A DNA stretch of 64,000 nt from Ryuthela nishihirai (Eukaryota; Arthropoda; Arachnida; Araneae; Heptathelidae): contig JAWZYU010000020.1 of assembly GCA_038380435.1 (NCBI GenBank), positions 40,022,307 through 40,086,306 of the forward strand, read 5' to 3'. The notes below the pieces were generated by a model, which had not been told where the DNA came from, made no database searches, and was given only the letters and a program-made list of their open reading frames with translations. Position numbers and translations under genes: made by a program. The first letter of the stretch is position 1, and each line of letters starts with the position of its first letter. This document shows positions 41,962 to 52,030 of this stretch, in pieces.

Positions 41962-43321
41962 TTTCTCATCCTTTATAGAAAAAGCAATAAGCTATTTTCT
42001 CATTTCATAAATGGTAATGCTCCTCTCTCATCTTTTCGCAACTTATCTCAATCATTCATATTTGTTGTAAAAAAAACATTGCACACGTTTTACTCTACTC
42101 ATTGGATGTTTAATTCATCCCCTTCGTGCATAAGCCATTATCTTTTTCTACCTTCCAAATCGAAAAAGCAGCAATTAAACAGTTGCCTTCATCTACATCA
42201 TTATGTACATCATTCGCTAAAATCTCATTCTTTCCACTATCATCTTCCCTCATTTCTAAACTAGAAACCACCATTAGATACTTCTTCCTCTGCTTCAGAG
42301 GCTCACTCACTATCCGCCTTTTGTATCAGCCTCTTCCCATCCCCCATCCCCATCTGCAATCCTCTACATCCTTTCTCTGCACCTATCTCACGAGTGCATC
42401 CTATTTGTGGCTTCTCCGTCTACCTCCGGATGTCCTGTTACGCAGCAGAAGCGCCAGTGCGGTGAATGTGGCCGAACGTGACTTGCATGTAAGACGTGTT
42501 CCAGAGCGGCTCCTAGCTCCAACCACTCTCCTCCATCTTCCTCCTCCTCATCTTTCTCTTCTCCTCTTGCTCTTCTTACCGCTCTTGTTGTTCCTCCTTA
42601 TCTCGTCCAGCGGACATGGTGGTTTCGTTTTATTTCGAATGTGTGTGCGTGTCCGCTCGTCGTTCCGCCTCTCTCCCGCTCTCCTCTCTGTCCACCCCAG
42701 CCAGCTCTCCTTGGCGGAAACAGTCCGGTTGTTGCTTTAGTTATTGCAGCAAGATTCCCTCAATGGTGGGGCCGTTATCGCAACCTGCAGGGCACTGTCT
42801 ACAGCTGTGCGCCCACAATGGGCGGAAAGCTGGCGGTAACAGTGGCACCGGATGACTCTTTGACGAGTCGTTTATTCGCACGTGTTGTCTCCGCTGCACA
42901 AAGGAAAACAACTGGACCCGAAAATTGCAACTACTGAATGGAGATAGCCAGGTATACTTCATTCGAGCCCCATGCTCGAAAAAAAGTGGGAAATGGAATT
43001 GCGAGGAAGCGGCTATGTAATTTCTAACCATTTCAGATGCAACAACATCTAGGAGAAGATGCTTCACGGCGAGTTCTCATGCTCCACTTATCTTTACTGT
43101 TTTTCTTCCAGCCTTTAAAATCTCTAGAACATTTGCAATGTGTTTTTTTTTTTGTGATTTCCTCTTTTTTTTTGCCTTTGTTGAATCGAACTGAGCGCAG
43201 CAAAACGTACAAAGAATTTCTCATTTACTTCCATAGTGATAACATTTGCCACTAAAGTGCAAAAATTATTAAAATTAGGATATGATTATTAAAATTTTTG
43301 AGGCAGTATTTTCTTTCGTCT
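41962..43321. other. mostly unrecognised, one GC-richer part
   Basis: About 42410-42940 is more GC-rich, with CT-rich low complexity at 42530-42600 (TCCTCCTCCTC). Overlapping frames, such as Leu/Ser-rich frames on plus, have no recognisable domain and no clear splice borders. It could hold a gene's 5' region, but I cannot support an exon. Confidence 0.3.
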
Positions 43322-43332
43322 AAATATGTGTA

Positions 43333-43502
43333 ATATAAAATATAAATACCCCCTCAAGCAGCTGATTGCCACAGAGGTCTGACAGAAGCCTTTCAGTTTA
43401 TATGCCAGAGTAGAAGGTCTGTGAGGATGTCAGGACCTCAGCAGAAAAACTACACATACAGCCATTCTTTACCCGGGACTCGAACCCGGGTCCCTTATAT
43501 CA
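43333..43502 (-). mobile_element. SINE B with 11-bp TSD
   Basis: Flanked by AAATATGTGTA (43322-43332 and 43503-43513). It carries the same body as the 9.2-kb copy. Both 3' stems have decayed (CAAGCAGCTGATTG, CTGACAGAAGCCTTTCAG), and the head stops after GGTCCCTTATATC. Confidence 0.87.
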
Positions 43503-43608
43503 AAATATGTGTATCATAAGCTTATTCAGAATTTGAATTGGATAACATAATATTAGTAAAAAGATATTTCATTTATACTAACTTCATAATATTTTCGACC
43601 TCGACACG

Positions 43609-43992
43609 GGCGGGGTGGCTCAGTCGGTAGCGCGCCAGACTCGTAATCTGTAGTTCCCAGGTTCGAGTCCCAGCTGGGTCAGCGTTGAGATTTATCTCCG
43701 CAAAACTCCCCTCCCTGCCCACGGTCAGTAGGGGACACCGATGGGCTTGGAAAGGCCGCTGTCCGTCGGATGGGACTTTAAGCCGTGGCACCGTGTGCGG
43801 GAGAGCCATACCTTGTGCACGTTAAAGAACACGCTGGATGGCCTTGACGGGAGGCTACCATCTGTCTCCCAACAGCTATTCCAGTGTGTCCCCTCCCCCA
43901 ACCTTCTCTGAGCCTTCGGGGTCCATGTGACCTGGCCATTTAGCCCATGGTGTGCAAAAAAGTGCCGCTCAGAAGTAAAACAACCCAACCCA
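43609..43992 (+). mobile_element. full-length SINE A, 11-bp TSD
   Basis: Flanked by ACCTCGACACG at 43598-43608 and 43993-44003. Complete from head to the double CAACCC tail. Confidence 0.95.
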
Positions 43993-44179
43993 ACCTCGAC
44001 ACGATTAGATTAGATGGAACGGTAACAAAAATACATTTATTTTGAACACACATATTTTCAGATTAGAAACAAAATAAAATTTTATATAAATTAGGTGGCA
44101 TGAGACCAGAAAATACATTAATATATTAAGTTCAGATGGGATGATAATGAAAATATACTTACATGTTCAGTTTAGATGG

Positions 44180-44568
44180 GGGGCCGGGGTGGCTCAGTCG
44201 GTAGCGCGCCAGGCTCGTAATCTGTAGTTCCCAGGTTCGAGTCCCAGCTGGGTCAGCGTTGAGATTTATCTCCGCAAAATTCCCCGCCCTGCCCACGGTC
44301 AGTAGGGGACACCGATGGGCTTGGAAAGGCCGCCGTCCGTCGGATGGGACGTTAAGCCGTGGCCCCGTGTGCGGGAGAGCCATACCCTGTGCACGTTAAA
44401 GAACACGATGGATGGCCTTGACGGGAGGCTACCATCTGTCTCCCAACAGCTGTTCCAATGGGTCCCCTCCCCCAACCTTCTCTGAGCCTTCGGGGTCCTT
44501 GTGACCTGGCCATTTAGATCATGGTGTGCAAAAAAGTGCCGCTCAGAGGTAAAACAACCCAACCCAAC
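44180..44568 (+). mobile_element. full-length SINE A, reference copy, 13-bp TSD
   Basis: Flanked by TCAGTTTAGATGG (44167-44179 and 44569-44581). The first ~75 bp is tRNA-like: box A TGGCTCAGTCGG at 44190-44201, box B GGTTCGAGTCC at 44234-44244, and CGT at the anticodon position (44216-44218) in CTCGTAA. That points to a tRNA-Thr, or a tRNA-Met with one change. A ~190-bp core follows, with GGATGGGACGTTAAGCCGTG and GTGCACGTTAAAGAAC. A 3' domain of ~120 bp ends AGGTAAAACAACCCAACCC. Transcription would be by polymerase III; mobilisation needs a partner LINE that I could not identify by tail sequence. Confidence 0.96.
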
Positions 44569-44869
44569 TCAGTTTAGATGGAAGCAAAATAGAAAATACA
44601 CTGATGTGTTCAATTTAAATTAAATAAAAACAAAGAATGCATTCATATGTTCAATTTAGGTTGGATGACCGAAGAAAATACACTCATCAGTTCAGTTTAA
44701 ATGGGATGACAACTGCAGAGATGTGACATTTCTTGTGGCACAGCTATTCGAAGCCCGTACGTTCGGCGCTTCGACAAAGTTTATACCTCGCTGACAACAC
44801 TCAACGACGCTGACAGCATGCACTGTTTCGCTACCAGTACAAACTGCATTATTCCCCAAAAAAAATCCA

Positions 44870-45740
44870 AGTAATTTAAAAAAAAACGCGTAAATTACAG
44901 TGATCGCGTTATTCCTCCCACTCACCCCTAAAAAAAGCCACGTATTTCTTTAAAGCGTAATTTAAAGCTGTAACTGCGTTATTCAAAAAGATCTACGTAA
45001 ACTATTATTTAAAATCTTAATTACAGTGATCGCGTTATTCCAAAAAAATCCACGTAAATTTTAAAAGAGCTGTAAATTATTTTGAATCCAAAAAGTACGC
45101 AGGTAATTTTGAAAATAAAAGCGTAAATTACAGTGATCGCGCTATTCCAAAACAAAATCTACGTAATTTTTTTAACAAGGCGTAAACTTCAGTGATCGTA
45201 TTATTCTGAAAATTGTCCATGAAAATTTTAAAAAAGGCGTAAATTACAATGTTTGCGTTATTCCAAAAAATATATATATACATATTTTTAAAGGCGTAAG
45301 TTGCAGTGATCGCGCTATTCAAAAAGAAAACCACGTAAATTAAAAAAAAAGGCGTAAATTGCAGTGATCGCGTTATTCCAGAAAATATCCACGAATATTT
45401 TTTTAAAAAAAGCGTAAATTACGGTGATCTTGTTAGTAAAAAAAATACGTAGTTTTTTTTTTTAAAAAGATGTAAATTACGATGATCGCGTTATTAAAAA
45501 AGCCATGTAGAGTAAAAAAGACGCAAATACGGTGATTGCGATATTAAAAAAATCCGCGTAAATTTAAAAAAAGACGTATATTACAGTGATCGCGTTATTC
45601 AAGAAATATATCCACTTAAATTTTTTTTAAAAAGCGAAAATTATAGTGATCGCATTATTTCAAAAAGAAATCCACGTAAATTTGAAAAACAAAGAGTAAA
45701 TTACAATGATCGCATTATTCGAAGAACGCGTTAATTAAAT
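44870..45740 (+). repeat. ~55-60-bp satellite, ~15 diverged copies
   Basis: GGCGTAAATTACAGTGATCG, CGTTATTCCAAAAAAATCCA, CGTAAATTT plus a variable A-run make up each unit. Length differences are mostly in the A/T runs. CGCGTTATT and GTAAATTACAGTGATC are the conserved blocks. Confidence 0.9.
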
Positions 45741-46029
45741 CGAAATCGAGAGCCAACTGTATATACCGTCAAAAAAAAAGGGCCATTCAAACGTCTTCAA
45801 TTTTGCTTTGGGGACACAAGAACATTTCTTTCCATATTAAATTGCATTGAAAGTAACTTCCCATTCACATACTTGAAAATGTTCGAACACTTTTTGTAAT
45901 ATAACTTTTATATTTCGGTTTTTTTTTCATTGCCTATTCAAAATACTTTTAAAATTCGCATATTATTTTATTTATGAAACAGCGAAGAGAAAAAAATGGT
46001 AAAATCGTTGGAATTTTAATCTTGTTAAT
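45741..46029. other. nothing recognised
   Basis: AT-rich spacer between satellite and SINE cluster. Confidence 0.4.
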
Positions 46030-46813
46030 AGGGGTGGGCAGGGATTGTCACAGTCGGTTGCGTGCCAGTCTCGTAATCTGTAGTTCCCAGATTCGAGTCC
46101 CACCGGGACGGCGTTGGTCATTATTTCCCCTAAATTCCATACCCTGCCCTCGGTGAAAGGGGCGGGGGTGGCTCAGTCGGTAGCGCGCCAGGCTCGTAAT
46201 CTGTAGTTCCCAGGTTCGAGTCCCAGCTGAGTCAGCGTTGAGATTTATCTCCGCAAAATTCCCCGCCCTGCCCACGGTCAGTAGGGACACCGATGGGCTT
46301 GGAAAGGCCGCCGTCCGTCGGATGGGACGTTAAGTCGTGGCCCCGTGTGCGGGAGAGCCATACCCTGTGCACGTTAAAGAACACGCTGGATGGCCTTAAC
46401 GTCTATTGGAATTTTAAATACCATCTGTCTCCCAACAGCTGTTCCAGTGGGTCCCCTCCCCCAACCTTCTCTGAGCCTTCGGGGTCCTTGTGACCTGGCC
46501 ATTTAGCCCATGGTGTGCAAAAAAAGTGCCGCTCAGAGGTAAAACAACCCAACCCAACCCTCGGTGAAAAAGGGGACACTGATGGGCTTGGAATGGCCGC
46601 CGTCCGTCGGATGGGGAGTAAAGCCTGTGTTACGTTAAAGAACATGCTGGATGGCCTTGACAGGAGGCTTCCATCTGTCTCCTAACAGCTTGTCCAGTGG
46701 ATGCTGTTTCTGCCCCTTCCCTAACTTTCTCTGAGTCCATTGGGCCCTTATGACCTAGCTATTTAGTCCATTGTGCGCAAAAAAGTTCCTCTCAGAGGTA
46801 TAACAACCCAACT
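46030..46813 (+). mobile_element. older SINE A split by a younger SINE A
   Basis: The outer copy is seen as 46030-46158 (head, GGTGGGCAGGGATTGTCACAG) and 46558-46813 (core to tail, ending AACAACCCAAC). It is more diverged than the copy inside it. The head has lost a good box A. Confidence 0.9.
46159..46557 (+). mobile_element. SINE A nested in SINE A, 12-bp TSD
   Basis: Flanked by CCCTCGGTGAAA at 46147-46158 and 46558-46569. Within it, near 46398-46420, the normal GACGGGAGGC is replaced by AACGTCTATTGGAATTTTAAA, a patch of unknown source. Confidence 0.94.
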
Positions 46814-47111
46814 GAACAAGAACCTGTAGTGGAAAGACGGTTCTTCCTATTCCTGCCCCTCTTTCTACATCTGATGATCTAACTAAAAGGAGGGGGGGGG
46901 GAGGAGGTAGAAGTACAAAGCTTAAACTATTTAAATGAGGCCAACCTATATCAGGGTCTCATAGTATAGGAGGCACAAGTCAGTTTCCAAACTCCCCAAT
47001 TGTAATCGGACAACATTTAAAACAAAAAGAGTATAATAAAAGGGTGAAAAGTAACAATAACATTAGAGGTTATATCGTCATTCTTGACAAAATTATCATC
47101 AAAGTAGAGGG
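46814..47111. other. nothing recognised
   Basis: Contains a G-run near 46890; no feature recognised. Confidence 0.4.
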
Positions 47112-47408
47112 TCGGGGGTGGCTCAGTCGGTAGTGCGCCAAGCTCGTAATCTGTAGCTCCCAGGTTTGAGTCCCAGCTGAGACAGCGTTGAGATTTATAT
47201 CCGCAAATTTCCCCGCCCTGCCCATGGTCAGTAGGGGACACCGATGGGCTTGGAAAGACCGCCGTCCGTCGGATGTGACGTTAAACCGTGGCACCGTGTG
47301 CGGAAGAGCCATACCTTGTGCATGTTAAAGAACACGCTGGATGGACTTGACGGGAGGCTACCATCTGTCTCCCAACAGCTGTTCTAGTGGGTCTTGTAAT
47401 GACCCCTT

Positions 47409-47530
47409 GTTCGGATCCTGTCCGACTGTGACAGATATCGTGACCTTAGGTTCCGATCCTTTCCGACTGGGCCGGATGTAGTGTCCCGGGGGTTCGGATC
47501 CTGTCAGACTGTGACAGATGTGATGACCCA
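47409..47530 (+). repeat. 41-bp tandem repeat in the LTR, 3 copies
   Basis: GTTCGGATCCTGTCCGACTG, TGACAGATATCGTGACCTTAG and two variants follow each other from 47409, 47450 and 47492. Tandem repeats near an LTR end often contain regulatory sites; here the role is unknown. Confidence 0.88.
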
Positions 47531-47593
47531 GTCCACACAGGAGAATGAGACATTGTAATTGCTTCTTAATTCACTTTGGTGAATCCACAGATT

Positions 47594-47891
47594 CACCTCC
47601 GCAAAATTCCCCGCCCTGCCCACGGTCAGTAGGGGACACCGATGGACTTGGAAAGGCCGCCGTCCGTCGGATGGGACGTTAAGCCGTGGCCCCTGTGCGG
47701 GAGAGCCATACCCTGTGCACGTTAAAGAACACGCTGGATGGCCTTGACGGGAGGCTACCATCTGTCTCCCAACAGCTGTTCCAGTGGGTCCCCTCCCCCA
47801 ACCTTCTCTGAGCCTTCGGGGTTCATGTGACTTCTGGCCATTTAGCCCATGGTGTGCAAAAAAGTGCCTCTCAGAGTTAAAACAACCCAAC
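47594..47891 (+). mobile_element. 5'-truncated SINE A inside the LTR, 9-bp TSD
   Basis: Flanked by CCACAGATT at 47585-47593 and 47892-47900. It starts at CACCTCCGCAAAATTCC, after the tRNA-like head, so it is truncated at insertion. It is younger than the LTR. Confidence 0.93.
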
Positions 47892-48758
47892 CCACAGATT
47901 TGAGGGTTTTTACGCCCGTGCCACCATATGCCTCAACCTTGCTGCGTTGAATGAAGAATAGCAATGGTCCATCAATTACTGCACGAGAGTTATATAGGGA
48001 CGACACAATTTTTATTCACACTATATACAGCTACGTGCTGGGAATGAACTCCACTCCGTGGGCCTTTGCTGCTTCACACTGTGGTTCCTTCTGAATCCAC
48101 AAAACTACTATCGAAGTCATCGCTCAACTCCGTGAGCCTTTGCTGCATTGCTACTGCAAATATTACTATAATGAGGTGGAGAATTGCACACTCTGCAATT
48201 TCTCACTTTACAGACCTCAAAACTTGGCGAAGGGATAACCAACCTTTGCCTACACTGTGGCTCCTGCTGAACCACAAGAATAAAAGACAAGATTCTTCAA
48301 GAATTGGATTCCCTCTTGGAATCGCACCCTGACTTCAAGGGTTAATTTGAGAAAGACGGCGTCCTTTTGACGCGTGTCAACACGACCTCTTCGCTTGACA
48401 GCTAACTCACAGACTGATATTTCCAACTCCTTCCCCTAGCCTCATGCGCGGACTTTACGCGGCAGACTACTCATATACGGCACAAACAACTTCTGGCATT
48501 GATTCTTTCTACAAGCAGCAAGCTTCAGACCCGAAAACAACAACAGTGAGTCATCCCAGCACAAACATTTCAAAGAACACATAAAAATATATACAACAGT
48601 ATAATACGACAAAAATATACAATAAATAAATAAATATAAAATTCGAGGGGCATGACAGGTCTCCTCCCCCAACCTTCTCTGAGCCTTCGGGGTCCATGTG
48701 TTTTAAAAAAGCCCATGGTGTACAAAAAAGTGCTGCTCAGAGGTAAAGCAACCCATCC

Positions 48759-50050
48759 CAAATCCTCAAATTAGAAGTCTAATATCATTTCCAGCCACGG
48801 CCATAGCTGGGAGGACAAAAGGCCATGACCACTTGAGAATGCTACTAAGGATAACGGAGCCAAAAATTATTAAACTTGTTCATATTTCACGCATTTTTCA
48901 ACGAATTTTTAAAGACCTCTAAAACGGAGTGGAAATGTTATATTTCAATGTAAATTCAGTCTCTTGCCCCCCCCCCCCCCGCCACCTCTCTTATTTTTTT
49001 CAGCATCCAGGTCTGATTCCACCAATAGCTAACCGTACCACAAAATTTAAGTACATAGTTCCGACGCATTTATGATTAGTCAGTTTAGGCGAAATTTAAG
49101 CAGGAAAACGCATTTGCCATTTGCTCTAAAAGAAACTAAAGAGCACAATTCAAAGGACGAAATGTGGTGGTAATTATTTGGAAACTTACATTAAGGAGTA
49201 TAACAGGCTGTAAATATAAAAACGCAATCTATACGACTTTTAAGCGAAAGTTACTAAGACTGTTGCATCCTTGAACTTTAAACTTCAAGAGATTTTAAGA
49301 TCTGTATTCTTAGACGAAAATTAAATAACTCAGAAATGCGAAAAACTTTCCAAAGACCGGAATCCTTTCCGGTCTTTGGATCCTTTTCGGATTTCATTAG
49401 ATCTGAAATATGTTTGTATCGTAAAACTTTTATATGGAATAAATCCTCCTATCATCTTGAGTAAATAAAAAAAGAGACAAGAAATTGTAGATCAAAAAAA
49501 CAGCCAAAACCAGTGAAACACAACTCTTGTCTTCATCGTATGATCGAACATTATCAGCGGCAGTTTTCAATCTTGTCCGCACTTTATCCTGTTACGTAGG
49601 GTTGACAGTTGTAGTGACAATCTGCTTGGTTCAAGAAAGGAATAAGATAAGAAAAACAGATGGAGAAACGCTTCGAAAAAAGAAAACAGAAAGCAAGAGG
49701 GAAAAGAAAGCAAAAAAAATATCTCTAGGACTGGATGCTGAGGTATCGACCTGTAGAGCAACATCTTCTGACGATTTCTGATAGCGCTGCAGAGAAAAGA
49801 TGAGTACCAATCTCCAAAGCTTTATTCTCCGTGGAATAAAAGATTTCCACCATGTCTTGTGACCTGAGATATTGATACCAAGGCCAGTGAATGTTTTCAA
49901 CAGACGCTACTACGAGAAATTTACCGCGCTCGAGCAAGATTTCGTATCGTTGTTGTTTGTTTTTCTGTTTCAGGAACACTAAATGTTTCAATGTGATTTT
50001 TTTTACCTTTACAGTTCATGGCAATGCTCCCGAACTTTCATTGGCAAGCG
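48759..50050. other. no supported gene
   Basis: C-run at 48967-48980. A perfect hairpin at 49349-49380 is listed separately. A Lys/Arg-rich frame at 49527-49781 (plus) with a poly-basic stretch has no domain and no signal of being coding. Confidence 0.4.
49349..49380. repeat. perfect 14-bp hairpin, 4-nt loop
   Basis: TCCAAAGACCGGAA (49349-49362), loop TCCT, TTCCGGTCTTTGGA (49367-49380). The first bases of the stem recur just after it (TCCTTTTCGG). Confidence 0.95.
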
Positions 50051-50787
50051 ACTCATTTTAGCAACTACATAAAAAGCGGTGACCCATTTCAACAACCATT
50101 TAAAGGGCGTTGATCCGTTTCAACAACCATTTGAAAGGAGTCAATGCATTTCAACAAAAAAGTCTTTTCACAATAATTCAAAAACATATTCGTTTCAACA
50201 ACAGTTTTAAGGATAGTGACCCATTTAAAACATTTTCAAAGCGCTGATCCATTTCAACAACCATTTACAGGACGTTGATCCATTTCAACAACCGTTTAAT
50301 CGGCAGTGACACATTTCAACAGCCATTTGCAGGACACCATTTCAAAAGACGTTTAAAAAATGTTGAACCATTTCACCATTACTTAAAGGGCAGTGACCCA
50401 TTTTAGCACATTTAAAGGGCGATGATCCATTTCAACAAATATTTCAAGGGCACTAACTTATATTAAACAACCATTTAAAGAGCTCTAAACAATTTCATAA
50501 TTGTTTAAAGATGTGTTGACTAATTTAAACTACAGGGCGAAGACCAATTTCAACAACCATTTAAAGGGCGCTGACCCATTTCAAAACCTCTGAAAGCCAT
50601 TTCAACAGCATTTGCACATTGTGATCCATTCCAGCAACCATTTAAAGCATTGCGATAAATTTCACTGCATTTAAAATGTCGTAACTATTCCAACAACCGT
50701 TTAAAACGTGGCGATGAATTTCAAAATAGTTTAAAAAATCATTTAATGTTACAACAATAATTTATAAAGTCATGATCCATTTCAACA
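50051..50787 (+). repeat. 32-bp satellite, left part
   Basis: Diverged units of CCATTTCAACAACCATTTAA followed by AGGGCGTTGATC. The array resumes at 57451 after a 6.7-kb nest of insertions. Confidence 0.9.
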
Positions 50788-51065
50788 GGGGCGAAGGTGG
50801 TGGCCTAGTCAGTAAACGCGCCAGGCTCGTAATCTGCAACTTCCAGCTTCAAGTCCCAGCTAAGGCCAACTTTGAGATTTATCTCCGCAAAACTCCCTGC
50901 CTCAATAGGGTACACCGATGGGCTTGGAAAGGCCGCCATCCGTCGGATGGGATATTAAGCCGTAGCCCCATGTGCGGCAGAGCCATAGCCTATGCATGTT
51001 AAAGAACATGCTGGATGGCCTTGACGTGAGGCCTATCGTGGATACATCTCCCCTCTCGAATACTC

Positions 51066-51458
51066 GGGGTGGGGTGGCTCAGTCGGTAGCGCGCCAGGCT
51101 CGTAATCTGTAGTTCCTGGGTTCGAGTCCCAGCTGGGTCAGCGTTGAGATTTATCTCCGCAAAAATTCCCCGCCCTGCCCACGGTCAGTAGGGGACACCG
51201 ATGGGCTTGGAAAGGCCGCCGTCCGTCGGATGGGACGTTAAACCGTGGCACCGTGTGTGGGAGAGCCATACCCTGTGCACGTTAAAGAACACGCTGGATG
51301 TCCTTGACGGGAGGCTACCATCTGTCTCCCAACAGCTGTTCCAGTGGGTCCCCTCCCCCAACCTTCTCTGAGCCTTCGAGGTCCATGTGACCTGGCCATT
51401 TAGCCCATAGTGTGCAAAAAAGTGCCGCTCAGAGGTAAAACAACCCAACCCAACCCTT
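51066..51458 (+). mobile_element. full-length SINE A in the old LINE, 8-bp TSD
   Basis: Flanked by GAATACTC (51058-51065 and 51459-51466). It lies near the 3' end of the LINE and is close to the family consensus, so it is the youngest layer of this nest. Confidence 0.94.
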
Positions 51459-51542
51459 GAATACTCCCATGAACAAGACAAATGACTGATCACAGACTCA
51501 TTCAGTCATTATGTATAAGTAACAATATATAGTTTTAAAGCT

Positions 51543-51740
51543 CCATCTTTTTCTTATCTTTTTTTATATATTTCTTATCTTTTCTTATCTTATTTTTTTA
51601 TATATTTCTCATCTTTTCTTATCTTATTTTTTATATATATTTTTCCTTATCTTATCTTTTTTTTTACTTTATATATATATTATTTCTTATCTTATCTTTT
51701 TTTTATTATTATTTCTTATCTTACCTTTTTTTTATATATA
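51543..51740 (+). repeat. TTATCTTTT low-complexity tract
   Basis: Repeated TTTCTTATCTTTTTT and TATATA within the 3' region of the old LINE. Confidence 0.8.
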
Positions 51741-52030
51741 GTTTATCAAGTAGTTCAATATCTCTTAACTAAGAAATCAGTAATTTATATAGTTTCACTT
51801 TTTGAGAATTTTTGGGTGGTTCTAAGATGGAATTTAAGTTAAATTGAGTTAAATTATATTTTTGTAATTTTTGATAGCAATTTTTTCTTTGATTATGAAA
51901 TTTTCTGCAGTTAAAGATTATATGTTCCAATGTATGGGGTTCATTACAAAAGCTGCAATTTCGATTATCAATTTTTAAAGTAATAAATATAATAAAGTGG
52001 TATTTGTAAGAGCCAAGTTAACTTTAATTC

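Larger units (their letters stand above)
43514..44715 (+). repeat. degenerate ~57-bp repeat hosting two SINEs
   Basis: Outside the two SINE A copies, the segments 44005-44179 and 44582-44715 share the recurring pattern AAATACA-CT-CATATGTTCAGTTTAGATGGGATGA-AA at about 55-60-bp spacing. The similarity is imperfect but repeated at least five times. Confidence 0.6.
47395..48657. mobile_element. solo LTR with 5-bp TSD
   Basis: Starts TGTAATGACCCC and ends GGGGCATGACA, short inverted TG...CA ends typical of an LTR. It is flanked by GGTCT on both sides (47390-47394, 48658-48662). It lies inside a SINE A whose two halves match up perfectly, so both borders are certain. Without the SINE inserted in it, the LTR is about 956 bp. 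No gag, pol or second LTR is present, so it arose by LTR-LTR recombination. The family (Gypsy-like from ends and TSD size) and the orientation are uncertain; on the minus strand a GAATAAAAATTG polyadenylation-like signal lies near 48010. Confidence 0.88.
47112..48758 (+). mobile_element. SINE A split by an LTR
   Basis: Left part 47112-47394 (head to GTTCTAGTGGGTCT). Right part 48663-48758 (CCTCCCCCAACCTTCTC to CAACCCATCCC). The two parts join exactly at the LTR and its 5-bp duplication. The right part also carries a small replacement (TGTTTTAAAAAAGCCC). Confidence 0.93.

Noticed and set aside
42126..42740. 204-codon Leu/Ser-rich plus frame
   Set aside because: Low-complexity CT-rich DNA (TCCTCC runs), no domain and no splice or promoter support.
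44190..44260. tRNA gene
   Set aside because: Box A and box B are present, but the acceptor and anticodon stems do not pair properly and the segment is the head of a SINE repeated about 29 times.
49527..49781. Lys/Arg-rich 84-codon frame
   Set aside because: A-rich simple composition explains the basic run; no start context, domain or exon border.
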